NCBI RefSeq assembly: GCF_001297015.1
Contig: NZ_LIGE01000025.1
Location: 806,001-870,000 of the forward strand
Reading direction: 5' to 3'
Source: Pseudomonas sp. RIT-PI-r
GTDB taxonomy: Bacteria; Pseudomonadota; Gammaproteobacteria; Pseudomonadales; Pseudomonadaceae
DNA: 64,000 bases
Part shown: in pieces, positions 37,892 to 46,990 of the stretch
Layout: each line of letters begins with the position of its first letter
Numbering within the stretch: position 1 is the first letter of the stretch
Made by a program: the position numbers and the translations under genes
Notes under the pieces: generated by a model
Database searches by the model: none
What the model was told of the DNA's origin: nothing
Seen by the model: only the letters and a program-made list of their open reading frames with translations

Positions 37892-38722
37892 TTATTGATG
37901 CACGGCGAGCTGATAAGCCGTGTACTTGCGAATGTTGATCACGCCGGTATCGAAGATCAGGTACTGGCCCTTGATCCCTAACAGGGTGCCTTCGGCAATC
38001 GGGTTCTTGTCCAGGTTGAAGCTGACGATTTTGGCCGGGTATTGCTCGACCGGATAGCGGATTTCGAGAGGTTCTACATCGGCAATCGTCTGAATAGCTT
38101 GTAGGCCGAATCGCTCCTGCAAACCTTGCAGGCCTTCGGCGCAGCTTTCAAATAACTGGTCACGCACCTGCGCCAGATCCACCGCCGCCGCATCGCCCTT
38201 GAGCAATGCACGCCAGTTGGTTTTGTCGGCCACTTGGCTGCGGAACAAATCTTCGACGAAGCCCGATTGCTGCCTTGTCGACACCCGCATGATCGGCAAC
38301 GCCTGACACGCACCCTGATCGATCCAGCGCGTCGGCAGTTGCGTTGCACGAGTGATGCCAACCTTGATGCCCGACGAATTGGACAGGTAAACCACGTGAT
38401 CGGTCATGCAGAACTGCTCGCCCCACGCCGGATCGCGGCAGGTGCCGGCGTCATAGTGGCAACGCTCCGGGCTCATGATGCACAGGTCGCACTGCGCCAG
38501 CTTGGTCATGCACGGGTAGCAATAGCCCTGACTGAAACTGGTTTTGGTCTTGCGCCCGCAATGGGTGCAGTGGATCGCCCCCAGGTATTCCAGACGCACC
38601 GTGGTGCCGATCAACGGGTTGACCGGCACCTCGACGTCATCCAGACGAAACGCGTATTGCACGTTCGGCCCGTCAAGGCGCGCCGACATTTTGCTGATTG
38701 CACCGCGGCCAATCTCGATCAA
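37892..38722 (-). CDS. DUF2797 family protein with cysteine-rich zinc-binding region
   Basis: 276 residues. A cluster of paired cysteines (CTHCGRKTKT, YCYPCMTKLAQCDLC, CRDPAWGEQFC, about residues 52-105) suggests bound zinc, followed by a GIY-YIG-like stretch VVYLSNSSGIKVGITRATQL. The function of DUF2797 is not established to my knowledge. The start is placed at TTG (reading MIEIGRGAISKMSA), which overlaps the TGA of the preceding DUF1315 gene (TTGA); the longer frame would run back into that gene. ATG at 38689 is an alternative. Linked to pepN downstream. Confidence 0.85.
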   Translation of the reverse strand: MIEIGRGAISKMSARLDGPNVQYAFRLDDVEVPVNPLIGTTVRLEYLGAIHCTHCGRKTKTSFSQGYCYPCMTKLAQCDLCIMSPERCHYDAGTCRDPAWGEQFCMTDHVVYLSNSSGIKVGITRATQLPTRWIDQGACQALPIMRVSTRQQSGFVEDLFRSQVADKTNWRALLKGDAAAVDLAQVRDQLFESCAEGLQGLQERFGLQAIQTIADVEPLEIRYPVEQYPAKIVSFNLDKNPIAEGTLLGIKGQYLIFDTGVINIRKYTAYQLAVHQ

Positions 38723-38979
38723 TGGATGGCATCCGACTTGAACAGGATGTTCGGCACTTCGATCGACTTCGATGCACATTCCTGCGGGCCCATGTAACCG
38801 GTGCGCTGGTCTTCAGGCAGATTCTGGATTTCCCAGGCGATCATCGCCTGCAGCGACAGCTCGCGCTGTTCGGCGGTGAGCTTGCCACCGTCGGACCACT
38901 TGCCGATTTCCACGGCCAGTTTCAGGCTCTCGTAGATGTCCGGGGTGATGTTGTTGATCATGTCGTTAAAAGAGGACAT
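38719..38979 (-). CDS. DUF1315 (YeaC-like) small protein
   Basis: 86 residues, MSSFNDMINNITPDIYESLK at the start and a conserved GKWSDGGKLTAEQRE segment, as in the DUF1315/YeaC family of gammaproteobacteria, whose role is unknown. It is acidic, lacks a signal peptide and has no membrane helix. GGAGA lies upstream of the ATG. Its stop overlaps the TTG start of the DUF2797 gene. Confidence 0.87.
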   Translation of the reverse strand: MSSFNDMINNITPDIYESLKLAVEIGKWSDGGKLTAEQRELSLQAMIAWEIQNLPEDQRTGYMGPQECASKSIEVPNILFKSDAIH

Positions 38980-39011
38980 CAGGGTCTCCGTGCTCTTTAT
39001 CTGCTGAAAAT

Positions 39012-39881
39012 TTAGGCGGCCAGTTTACGGCGGTTATACAAACCGCCCAACAAACCGGTGAAGCATCCGATGAGTAACCCGCCGACATGGGCGGCGTTGG
39101 CGATTTCGCCGAAGCCGATCATCGAGATCAGCCCGGACATGCACACCAGCAGCCACACCAGCATCATCACCAGCACGCCGCGCGGCAGGCGATAGGCCGG
39201 GTTCGGCGACAGCAGCTGGAAGATCCAGCAATGTCCGAGCAAACCGTACAGCACGCCCGACAGGCCGCCAAACAAGGTCGCGCCGCTCCAGACAAACTGC
39301 GCGTAGTTGGACACCAGACTGAACAGCAGTGTCAGGCCGATCAGGTTGATGCTGCCCTGACGCGACTCGATGCGCCGGCCCAGCTCCCAATACCACATGC
39401 CGTTCATGGCCAGGTGCAGGATGCCGAAGTGGATCAGCATCGGCGTGACCAGACGCCACCACTGCCCCGCCGCCAGACTGTCGGCCAACGGCACGAAATG
39501 GATGTATTCACCAACCACCTGAAAATCGAGGAAGGTCAGCCAGCGCAACGTCTGCAGGTTTTCGCCGAGGTAGGTCAAGCCGCCGACAATCAGGCACAAC
39601 AGCAGAATGAAACCGGTGGCTTTGGCGTACTTCAATTGCTCAGCGAAGCTTGGGCGCTTGAGGGTCTGCGCAACAGGGATGTCCAGTTGCTGATCAGGAT
39701 CGCCGGCCGGGAAGCGTTCGTACAGCGAACGCACGTCTTCGCTGATCTCCGACGGCGCCCACAACACCTGTTCGCCCGCCTCTTCGCTGACCCGATGCGG
39801 GACCTGCATGCGTTGCAGCAGTTTGACGAAACCGCTCAAGTCCACCGCCAATGGCAGACGCAATACCGCTACCGCACTCAT
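39012..39881 (-). CDS. Rhomboid intramembrane serine protease (GlpG-like)
   Basis: 289 residues. A soluble N-terminal part (about 1-85) is followed by six membrane helices. The catalytic dyad is visible as Ser208 in GGLSGVLYG and His265 in ANAAHVGGLL; the HFGILHLAMNGMW loop (151-163) carries the conserved His and Asn near the active site. The family cuts membrane proteins within or near the bilayer; the substrate here is unknown. The start codon overlaps the stop of the upstream phosphoesterase gene (ATGA). The N-terminal part could be the cytoplasmic domain seen in GlpG. Confidence 0.93.
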   Translation of the reverse strand: MSAVAVLRLPLAVDLSGFVKLLQRMQVPHRVSEEAGEQVLWAPSEISEDVRSLYERFPAGDPDQQLDIPVAQTLKRPSFAEQLKYAKATGFILLLCLIVGGLTYLGENLQTLRWLTFLDFQVVGEYIHFVPLADSLAAGQWWRLVTPMLIHFGILHLAMNGMWYWELGRRIESRQGSINLIGLTLLFSLVSNYAQFVWSGATLFGGLSGVLYGLLGHCWIFQLLSPNPAYRLPRGVLVMMLVWLLVCMSGLISMIGFGEIANAAHVGGLLIGCFTGLLGGLYNRRKLAA

Positions 39882-40849
39882 TGCAGCACCTCCGGCCGCT
39901 CGACATCGACCCAGACAAATTTATGCGGATCCAGACGTGTTTCCTGATCCAGACGATAAGCGACCAGTTTGCCGTAGAGCACCGCGCTGTAATCCAGACA
40001 CGCAAGGTTCGGGCGGATCGGCGCCGGTTTGCCGCTGCGCCAATAGTGGCCGACGAACAGCAATGGCTCGTCGACGCCGTAGCGCAGCAGGGTGTTTTTT
40101 TCGCTGGAGGTCAGCGGTTTCTGCGCCACCGGTTCTGGCAGAGCATCAGGCTGGAAGACAATGTCGCCGTAGGTTTTCGGGTCGTCTTCCCAGAACTTGG
40201 TGCGGAAGAACGAACGCACCAGGCCATCGCCACTGGTCATGGTCAGACCATCCGGCAGGCGCATGTCGGTGCCGCGTAACAGACGATCGAACACGGTGCA
40301 GGCGAAACTGCCGGGCACGGCGGACGCCTGAAGAAAGTGTTCGTCAATGCAGCCATTAGCGAATTGCGCGCGCAACGGCTCGATCAGACCGGCATCCCAA
40401 CAGGCATGCACAACACGGAAGCGTCCGGCGTCAACAAACAGCGGCAGCTCATAGAACCAGCGCTGAAAATCATGCCAGTCGCCAGGATGGTCTTCGAACT
40501 GGGTCAGGGTTTCGTGCAGCAGGCGTGCGTGGCGCGGCGTGTGTTCGCGCACGAACTGCTTGCCGCTGCCCGGTGGCGCCGGGGTGCTCCAGCCGAGGGC
40601 GTTGAATTCGTGGTTGCCCATGATGCACAAGGCCTGACCGGCCTCGACCATGTCATGGACAATATGCAGCGCCTCGCGAATGCGCGGGCCACGGTCGATG
40701 ATGTCGCCGACGAACACGGCCATGCGCGATGGATGCCGCCAGACCCCGCCCTGCTTGTGGTAACCGAGTCGGTCAAGCAAGTGTTCGAGGGTCAGGGCGC
40801 ATCCGTGCACGTCACCGATCAGGTCATAACTGCGCGCGGGATCGAGCAT
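39878..40849 (-). CDS. Calcineurin-like metallophosphoesterase
   Basis: 323 residues with the three metal-binding blocks of the PPP-type phosphoesterases: GDVHG (12-16), GDIIDRGP (48-55) and GNHE (78-81), plus a later GHYWRSG. It resembles bacterial serine/threonine-phosphatase-like and diadenosine tetraphosphatase-like enzymes, but the exact substrate cannot be told. The ATG shares one base with the nadK stop (TGATG) and the stop overlaps the rhomboid start (ATGA): a tightly coupled three-gene set. Confidence 0.9.
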   Translation of the reverse strand: MLDPARSYDLIGDVHGCALTLEHLLDRLGYHKQGGVWRHPSRMAVFVGDIIDRGPRIREALHIVHDMVEAGQALCIMGNHEFNALGWSTPAPPGSGKQFVREHTPRHARLLHETLTQFEDHPGDWHDFQRWFYELPLFVDAGRFRVVHACWDAGLIEPLRAQFANGCIDEHFLQASAVPGSFACTVFDRLLRGTDMRLPDGLTMTSGDGLVRSFFRTKFWEDDPKTYGDIVFQPDALPEPVAQKPLTSSEKNTLLRYGVDEPLLFVGHYWRSGKPAPIRPNLACLDYSAVLYGKLVAYRLDQETRLDPHKFVWVDVERPEVLQ

Positions 40850-41739
40850 CAGTCGCCTCCACCACCCAGCTTGCTGCCCCAGCCGAGCTTGGTGCGGCAG
40901 ACTTCGTAGTAGTTGTGGTCGAGCGGGTGAATCAGCCGCAGCTTCTGCGCTTTCTTGCTGACGGTGATGGTGTCGCCCGGCGCGCAGGTGAAGTGGTTCT
41001 GCCCGTCGCAGGAGACTTGCGGGTAAATCTGCATGTTTTTCGACACGACGATTTTCAGCTCACTGTTGCCATCGACCACAATTGGCCGGCTCGACAACAT
41101 ATGGGGGTACATCGGCACGATCACAATGGCATCGAGCTTGGGATGCATGATCGGCCCGCCGGCAGACAGCGCGTACGCGGTAGAACCGGTCGGTGTCGCG
41201 ACGATCAGGCCGTCGGCCTTCTGGCTGCAGACGAACTGGCCGTCGATGTACAGCTCGAACTCGATCATCCGCGTCGATTTGCCGGGGTGCAGCACCACGT
41301 CATTGAGCGCATCGCCCTGACCGATGGCCTCGGCATGCCGGCGCACTTCGGCTTGCAGCAGGAAGCGGTTTTCCACCAGGTAGTGGCCGTCGAGCACCTT
41401 GGCGACTTCGACTTCCAGCTCATCCGGGCGAATGTCTGTCAGAAAACCGAGGCTGCCACGGTTGATCCCCAGTACCGGAATATTGTGTTTGGCCAGCGCC
41501 CGCGCAGCGCCGAGCAGACTGCCGTCACCGCCGACGACGATGACCATGTCGCAGACTTCGCCGAGCATCTTGCGCGACGAGGTTTGCAAGCCGTGGCCCG
41601 GCAGGACTTCGGCGATGGTGTCTTCGAGGATCACATGCAGGTGACGATCGAGCAGAAAGCGTTTCAGTCGGCGGACGGTATCCAGCACCTGGGAACTGCC
41701 CAGGCGACCGATGATGCCGATATTACGAAATTGCTCCAT
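40849..41739 (-). CDS. nadK: NAD kinase
   Basis: 296 residues. NAD kinase phosphorylates NAD to NADP in the cytoplasm. The conserved GGDGS block (70-74), GINRGSLGFLTD (near 92-103), the ATPTGSTAYALSAGGPI nucleotide loop (near 180-196) and a C-terminal SKKAQKLRLIHP segment identify it. GAGG lies before the ATG. First gene of the minus-strand run towards pepN and divergent from the DUF1853 gene; the 115 bases between must hold both promoters. Confidence 0.97.
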   Translation of the reverse strand: MEQFRNIGIIGRLGSSQVLDTVRRLKRFLLDRHLHVILEDTIAEVLPGHGLQTSSRKMLGEVCDMVIVVGGDGSLLGAARALAKHNIPVLGINRGSLGFLTDIRPDELEVEVAKVLDGHYLVENRFLLQAEVRRHAEAIGQGDALNDVVLHPGKSTRMIEFELYIDGQFVCSQKADGLIVATPTGSTAYALSAGGPIMHPKLDAIVIVPMYPHMLSSRPIVVDGNSELKIVVSKNMQIYPQVSCDGQNHFTCAPGDTITVSKKAQKLRLIHPLDHNYYEVCRTKLGWGSKLGGGGD

Positions 41740-41854
41740 GGGACCTCTGCGGACAATCGAAAACGCGAAAAACCCGATTATGGGCGAAAGCGCCAGATAG
41801 ACAAAATCCTTTCAGCCTCAAGGGTGCGCTCGTGTTTACGGCTATGCTCGCAAG

Positions 41855-42805
41855 ATGATCCTATTTCCAGATTTGCTCCAGTTGCCTCACCAATTACGCC
41901 ACCCGGAAGTGCGCGATCTGGCGTGGGTGATCCTCGCCCCTCCGATGCTCGCCACCACACCGTGGCCGCAGCGTCATCCGCTGGCCGGCAGCGATTGGGT
42001 GGCCGACCCTGAACGTCTGGAGCACTGGTTGCGTCAGCTCGACCGTGACAGTTATGGCTTGCTGCATTGGTTGTCGCAGGCACGCACGCGACGTCTGGGC
42101 CTGTATTACGAACGACTTTGGCAGTTTGCCGTGGAGCATGCGCCGGGCATTGAGCTGATTGCCGCCAACCTGCCGATCCGCCGCGAGGGCCACACACTTG
42201 GCGAGCTGGACATGCTTCTGCGTGACCGCGATGGCGTGCATCACCTGGAATTGGCGATCAAGCTCTACCTCGGCCCGCAGAATGGCGACGGTCGTGATCC
42301 AGCGCAGTGGCTGGGGCCGGGTTGTCATGATCGGCTCGATCGTAAACTGGCGCATCTGGCCGAACATCAGTTGCCGATCTCGGCGCGCGCGGAAAGCCGT
42401 GAGGTGTTGGCGGCGCTGGATATCGAGGTGTTCAGCGCGCAACTGTGGTTGGGCGGCTATTTGCTGTACCCGTGGCCGGGGCAGTCCGATTCACCGAATG
42501 GTGCACATCCGCAGCATTTGCGCGGCAGTTGGTTGCATCAGAAGGATTGGCCAGCGTTTGTCGCACAACGCCCGGCCGGGCGCTGGCAACCCCTGCCCCG
42601 GCATGCCTGGCTGGCACCAGCGCATTATCCGGCGGATCAGACCTGGACTTTGGAGCATTTACGGATGTGGCTGGAAGACCTCGAGCCGCTAGCCCCGGCG
42701 CAGTTGATGGTGCGCCTGACCGAGAATGCGCGGGGGGAATGGGAAGAGGCTGAGCGGTTGTTTCTGGTATCGGATCTTTGGCCGAATGTACCCGGCCAGG
42801 CCTGA
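41855..42805 (+). CDS. DUF1853 family protein
   Basis: 316 residues. The sequence [19 protein letters not shown] and [19 protein letters not shown], then [25 protein letters not shown], are typical of DUF1853. The E-L-D...H-x-E-x-x-I-K pattern recalls the PD-(D/E)XK nuclease core, so a nuclease-like fold is possible, but no activity is known to me. It is divergent from nadK and followed by a composite REP. Confidence 0.88.
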   Translation: MILFPDLLQLPHQLRHPEVRDLAWVILAPPMLATTPWPQRHPLAGSDWVADPERLEHWLRQLDRDSYGLLHWLSQARTRRLGLYYERLWQFAVEHAPGIELIAANLPIRREGHTLGELDMLLRDRDGVHHLELAIKLYLGPQNGDGRDPAQWLGPGCHDRLDRKLAHLAEHQLPISARAESREVLAALDIEVFSAQLWLGGYLLYPWPGQSDSPNGAHPQHLRGSWLHQKDWPAFVAQRPAGRWQPLPRHAWLAPAHYPADQTWTLEHLRMWLEDLEPLAPAQLMVRLTENARGEWEEAERLFLVSDLWPNVPGQA

Positions 42806-42825
42806 GATTTTGTATTGCCTGTACC

Positions 42826-42980
42826 GGCCCCATCGCTGGCAAGCCAGCTCCCACAGGTTTCGTGGTGCGGCCCAGGTAGTGAGCCACCACAGAGCTAGTG
42901 GGAGTTGGCTTTGTGGTGTGGCCCAGGTAGTGAGCACACAGAAAATCCCTGTGGGAGCTGGCTTGCCAGCGATTGGGGCC
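42826..42980. repeat. Composite REP: outer inverted REP pair enclosing a direct repeat
   Basis: The outer arms (about 42826-42856 and 42946-42980) are inverted copies of the GGGAGCTGGCTTGCCAGCGA type REP. Between them a 23-base direct repeat (42862-42884 and 42913-42935, one mismatch, core GGCCCAGGTAGTGAGC) flanks a worn REP half. It lies between convergent genes, 8 bases from the arsB stop. Confidence 0.8.
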
Positions 42981-42988
42981 GAATTGGT

Positions 42989-44272
42989 CTAGAGCGAAAG
43001 CCGCAAAGCCAAAGCCGCCAACGTCACCAACAACACCGGCACCGTCAGCACAATCCCGACCCGGAAGTAATAGCCCCAACCAATGTGAATCCCCTTGCGC
43101 TCCAGCACATGCAGCCACAACAACGTGGCCAGACTGCCAATCGGGGTAATCTTCGGCCCCAGATCGCTGCCAATCACGTTGGCATAGATCATCGCCTCCT
43201 TGACCACCCCGCTCGCCTGACTGGCGTCAATCGACAACAAGCCAATCAACACCGTCGGCAAGTTATTCATGATCGACGACAGCAACGCCGTCAGCACCCC
43301 GGTGCCCATGGCCGCGCCCCACACGCCGTGCCCTGCGAAGACATCCAGCCAACCGGCCAGATACCCGGTCAGCCCGGCATTGCGCAGGCCGTAGACCACC
43401 AGATACATGCCCAACGAGAAAATCACGATCTGCCACGGCGCTTCTTTCATCACCTTGCGCGTGGAAATCTTGTGGCCGCGCGCGGCGATACCCAACAGCA
43501 GCGCGGCGCACACGGCGGAAATCGCGCTGATCGGAATGCCCAGCGGTTCAAGGGCAAAACAGCCGATCAACAGAATCGCCAACACCGCCCAACCGGCATA
43601 GAACGTGGCTTTGTCGTGGATCGCGGTTTCTGGGAGCTCAAGCTGCTCCGGGTCGTAGGCCTTGGGAATGTCGCGACGGAAGAACCACAGCAACATGCCC
43701 AGCGTCGCCGCCACGCTGACGAAGTTGACCGGCACCATTACCGCCGCATAACGGTTGAAGCCGATGTGAAAGAAGTCCGCCGAAACGATGTTGACCAGGT
43801 TCGACACTACCAGTGGCAGGCTCGCGGTGTCGGCGATAAATCCTGCACCCATCACGAATGCCAGGGTCGCGGCCGGGGAAAAGCGTAGCGCCAGCAGCAT
43901 CGAAATCACGATCGGCGTGAGAATCAGCGCCGCGCCGTCGTTGGCAAACAACGCCGACACCAGTGCGCCAAGCAGCACCATAAAAGCAAACAACTTGCGC
44001 CCGCTACCCCGCCCCCAACGCGCCACGTGCAGCGCCGCCCAATTAAAGAACCCGGCTTCGTCGAGCAGCAGGCTGATAATGATCAGCGCGACAAAGGTGC
44101 CGGTGGCGTTCCAGATGATTTGCCACACCAACGGAATGTCGCTGAGATGAACGACGCCGAAAATCAGCGCCAGGATTGCGCCAAGCGTCGCACTCCAGCC
44201 GACGCCGAGGCCTTTGGGTTGCCAGATGACAAGGGTGATGGTCAGCAGGAAAATCAGTGACGCAGCGAGCAT
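42989..44272 (-). CDS. arsB: ArsB arsenite efflux permease
   Basis: 427 residues and about twelve membrane helices, close to the 429 of E. coli ArsB. Family hallmarks: [41 protein letters not shown] and [20 protein letters not shown]. It exports arsenite or antimonite from the cytoplasm. No arsR, arsC or arsA lies beside it, which is odd for an ars locus. The ATG at 44272 is preferred over TTG at 44278 because AAGG is spaced 10 bases from the ATG but only 3 from the TTG. It lies downstream of the reductase gene on the same strand, separated by a REP pair. Confidence 0.92.
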   Translation of the reverse strand: MLAASLIFLLTITLVIWQPKGLGVGWSATLGAILALIFGVVHLSDIPLVWQIIWNATGTFVALIIISLLLDEAGFFNWAALHVARWGRGSGRKLFAFMVLLGALVSALFANDGAALILTPIVISMLLALRFSPAATLAFVMGAGFIADTASLPLVVSNLVNIVSADFFHIGFNRYAAVMVPVNFVSVAATLGMLLWFFRRDIPKAYDPEQLELPETAIHDKATFYAGWAVLAILLIGCFALEPLGIPISAISAVCAALLLGIAARGHKISTRKVMKEAPWQIVIFSLGMYLVVYGLRNAGLTGYLAGWLDVFAGHGVWGAAMGTGVLTALLSSIMNNLPTVLIGLLSIDASQASGVVKEAMIYANVIGSDLGPKITPIGSLATLLWLHVLERKGIHIGWGYYFRVGIVLTVPVLLVTLAALALRLSL

Positions 44273-44334
44273 CCGCAACAGCCTTCAAAGAGTGAGGTAA
44301 AAAGGCCACGACGAGTGCCGAGCCAGAAAGATAA

Positions 44335-44429
44335 CCTGTGGGAGCGAGCCTGCTCGCGAAAGCGCACTGTCAGTCGCCATTGATGCAACGGCTGACGACG
44401 CCTTCGCGAGCAGGCTCGCTCCCACAGGG
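44335..44429. repeat. REP palindrome pair (GGGAGCGAGCCTGCTCGCGA type)
   Basis: Inverted copies at about 44335-44361 and 44403-44429 lie between the reductase gene (stop 12 bases away) and arsB. Confidence 0.85.
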
Positions 44430-44441
44430 GATTCGGTGAAG

Positions 44442-44999
44442 TTACTTCTTGTGTTGCTCTACGAATTGTCCGTACGCATTGATAAAACTCTGCAGAAAAG
44501 GTTTCACCGTTTCGCTCAACTTGCCCGCCTCATCAAACGCCGAGCCCGCGCCGCCCAGATAAGCCTCCGGCTGCTGCATGCACGGCACATTGAGAAACAC
44601 GAACGACTGGCGCAAATGCTGGTTGGCGCCGAAACCACCAATGGCACCGGGCGAGACACTGATCACCGCCCCCGGCTTGCCACTCCAGACGGCCTTGCCA
44701 TAAGGCCGCGAGCCAACGTCGATGGCATTCTTCAACGGCGCCGGTACTGAACGGTTGTACTCGGGCGTGACAAACAGCACCGCGTCGGATGAACCCACTT
44801 TTTCCCGGAAAGTACTGTAGGCTGCCGGCGGTGAATCACCGTCGATGTCTTCGTTATAAAGTGGCAGATCGCCTATCTCGACAATCTCAAGCTTGAGGTT
44901 CGCCGGGGCCAGCTCCGCCAGCGCCAGGGCGACCTTGCGATTGATCGATGCTTTGCGCAGGCTACCGACCACTACCGCGACGTTGTAGACATTGCTCAT
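44442..44999 (-). CDS. NADPH-dependent FMN reductase, chromate/quinone reductase type (ChrR/YieF-like)
   Basis: 185 residues with a flavodoxin-like fold. The FMN-binding GSLRKASINRKVA (12-24) and the TPEYNRSVPAPLKNAIDV block (near 78-95) are typical, as is the SGKPGAVISVSPGAIGGFGA segment. Close relatives reduce quinones and chromate and guard against redox stress. Other reductases of the same superfamily (azoreductase, ArsH) share the fold; ArsH is longer and lacks this C-terminal end. Upstream of arsB on the same strand, but the REP between them argues against tight co-expression. Confidence 0.88.
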   Translation of the reverse strand: MSNVYNVAVVVGSLRKASINRKVALALAELAPANLKLEIVEIGDLPLYNEDIDGDSPPAAYSTFREKVGSSDAVLFVTPEYNRSVPAPLKNAIDVGSRPYGKAVWSGKPGAVISVSPGAIGGFGANQHLRQSFVFLNVPCMQQPEAYLGGAGSAFDEAGKLSETVKPFLQSFINAYGQFVEQHKK

Positions 45000-45182
45000 G
45001 GAAGACTCTCGATTGTCCGTGGGAGGAGCGAGTAGTTATAGATGATTCGGTGACGATTCCACCAGCACCCGAGGGAAATTCCCGCGTGTTGATTATTTTT
45101 TTCCTGTAGGAAAACTTACAGGCCTTGATGGCGGTCTACCAAGCCGCAAATCAAGCGTTTTATCTCCAGAGGTTCTAAGCAG

Positions 45183-45413
45183 ATGGCAGCAGTACTCGTC
45201 GGTCAGTTCCATGCAAGAGATGCGGAAGGCCGCGTTTATTCCGTGCATGAGTTCCAGGAATCCAACCCGTCGGTAGACGGTTCCACTGGTTCGGAGCCTA
45301 TTTACAAACTGGCCATTGGCGATCGCGTCAACAAGGTCAACGAGAACGAGTTTCTCCTGGTTCAGTCAGGGATCACCCTGATCCGTGAGCCTGAGCCAAC
45401 CGTCGCTTCATAA
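45183..45413 (+). CDS. Small conserved hypothetical protein
   Basis: 76 residues, MAAVLVGQFHARDAEGRVYS at the start and a LLVQSGITLIRE end. No signal peptide, membrane helix or known motif. The composition is that of a small beta-rich soluble protein, and the codon use matches its neighbours. GAGG lies upstream of the ATG, and the gene stands alone between a divergent reductase and a LysR gene. I recall similar short proteins in pseudomonads but know no function. Confidence 0.75.
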   Translation: MAAVLVGQFHARDAEGRVYSVHEFQESNPSVDGSTGSEPIYKLAIGDRVNKVNENEFLLVQSGITLIREPEPTVAS

Positions 45414-45498
45414 CTCATCGTTATGAGCAGAAGTCATATGCGCAGACTTGGGGTAGGATTCAGCCACTGACCCCACCTGCTGAACATGGACTTCACGC

Positions 45499-46392
45499 AT
45501 GCGTTTACGTCATATCGAAGTGATCCAGGCGCTCTTGCAGACCGGTCACCTGGGCACCGCCGCCGAATGGCTGCAGTTGCCGGTGGCCGAGGTCGAAGAG
45601 CGTTTGCGCGAAGCCGAGAGTCAGTTGGGGTTCATGCTGTTCGCCAGCGTGCGCGGGCGCCTGCAATCGACGCCCGAAGCGCGGGCATTGCAGGTCGAAA
45701 TCGCCCACGTCTACGACGCGCTGGAGCCAGTGCAGCGTTTGGCCAGCAGTCTCAAGCAATACCTCGCCCCGCCCCTGCGCATCATCGGCACCCCACCGCT
45801 GGCGCAACAATTACTGCCACAAAGCCTCGCCGCCCTGCGCCGACGTCTGCCGGATGCGCCGTGCAGCCTGCTCAGTGCACCGACCCGCGACATCGTCCGT
45901 AACCTGTTGCTGCGCGAAAGTGATCTCGGTCTAAGCCTGCACGACCCCGAACATCCCGACATTGATTGCCAGCCACTGGCCCAGGGCAAGTTGCAATTGC
46001 TCGCGCCTCATGGCTGGCTACAACCGAAACAGAAATACATTTCCCTGCAGGATCTGGCCGGTCAGGCCATGGTCGGCCTCGAAGGCCAGGACCCACTGAG
46101 CCCGGCGCTGGAAAACAAGCTCCAGGCCCTGCGCCCCGCACCGAGCATCCAGACCCGCGTGCAAACCCATCAGATGATGCGCAGCATGGTCGAGGCTGGC
46201 GAAGGCCTGGCCATCGTCGACCCGTTCACTGCACTGGGCGCACGCTCTGCCGGGCTGGATGTCTGCCCGCTGTCGCCGGCCGTGCCGATCAGCCTGTACG
46301 CCCTGACCTTCAAGCACGCCGCGCCATCAGCGGCGATTCAGACGCTGCTCACCATCGTTACGGAACAAGCCGAGGCGATGCTGGCGAGCTGA
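45499..46392 (+). CDS. LysR-type transcriptional regulator
   Basis: 297 residues. An N-terminal winged helix-turn-helix (about 1-60: MRLRHIEVIQALLQTGHLGT, then EERLREAESQLGFMLF) is followed by a periplasmic-binding-protein-like effector domain (about 92-297). The target is unknown. It overlaps the convergent GNAT gene by 35 bases at the 3' ends, an arrangement that could let each transcript affect the other. Confidence 0.92.
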   Translation: MRLRHIEVIQALLQTGHLGTAAEWLQLPVAEVEERLREAESQLGFMLFASVRGRLQSTPEARALQVEIAHVYDALEPVQRLASSLKQYLAPPLRIIGTPPLAQQLLPQSLAALRRRLPDAPCSLLSAPTRDIVRNLLLRESDLGLSLHDPEHPDIDCQPLAQGKLQLLAPHGWLQPKQKYISLQDLAGQAMVGLEGQDPLSPALENKLQALRPAPSIQTRVQTHQMMRSMVEAGEGLAIVDPFTALGARSAGLDVCPLSPAVPISLYALTFKHAAPSAAIQTLLTIVTEQAEAMLAS

Positions 46393-46990
46393 CGGGACTC
46401 TCCAGCGGATTATCGAACAATCGATACCAGAACAGCGCTACTTCGGCGGTGTTCGGATCAATACCGCGATAGCGCAACTGGTCAATACCACCAATCACAT
46501 AACCGCAGCGCTCGTACAATCGACAGGCACCGAGGTTGTTGTTCTGGGTTTCGAGCATGATCCCCGGCAGCTTTTTCTTGCGACTCCAGAACTGCGCGAC
46601 ATCCAGCAACGCCTTGGCCACGCCATGCCGCCGCGCCGGCGCGTGCACCGCCAGCTCATCGATATGCGCAAAGCCATTCCAGTTGGTACTGATCACCAGA
46701 TGACCGACCGGTTCATCGTCCAGATAGGCCATGAAAATCGCGCTGTCAGGCGCATCACGGTAACTGCTGAACTCCTCGGGGTCGATGCCGTAGCACTTGC
46801 GATAAGGCACGATCGGCGTCACCGGCCACTGCTCGACCGCTTTGCCAATCACCGCTGCGCCGTAGGCTGCGACCTCGAAGCTGAAGTCGCTGCCCCAGAT
46901 ATAAGGCGCAAAACCTTCGTCAGCGACACGCACCGACAGCCCTGGGTATTTTGGATTCATGACCGGTTGCATACTCGGAAAAGTCCTCAT
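46358..46990 (-). CDS. GNAT N-acetyltransferase
   Basis: 210 residues. The acetyl-CoA-binding core reads ARRHGVAKALLDVAQFW, then LPGIMLETQNNNLGACRLYE and CGYVIGGIDQ, close to streptothricin-acetyltransferase-like GNATs; the substrate is unknown. The start at 46990 is chosen because its ATG overlaps the TGA of the upstream lysine decarboxylase (ATGA); ATG at 46972 with GAGGA upstream is an alternative. Coupling to the decarboxylase hints at a role with amines such as cadaverine, but this is inference. The 3' end overlaps the convergent LysR gene. Confidence 0.85.
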   Translation of the reverse strand: MRTFPSMQPVMNPKYPGLSVRVADEGFAPYIWGSDFSFEVAAYGAAVIGKAVEQWPVTPIVPYRKCYGIDPEEFSSYRDAPDSAIFMAYLDDEPVGHLVISTNWNGFAHIDELAVHAPARRHGVAKALLDVAQFWSRKKKLPGIMLETQNNNLGACRLYERCGYVIGGIDQLRYRGIDPNTAEVALFWYRLFDNPLESPVSSPASPRLVP

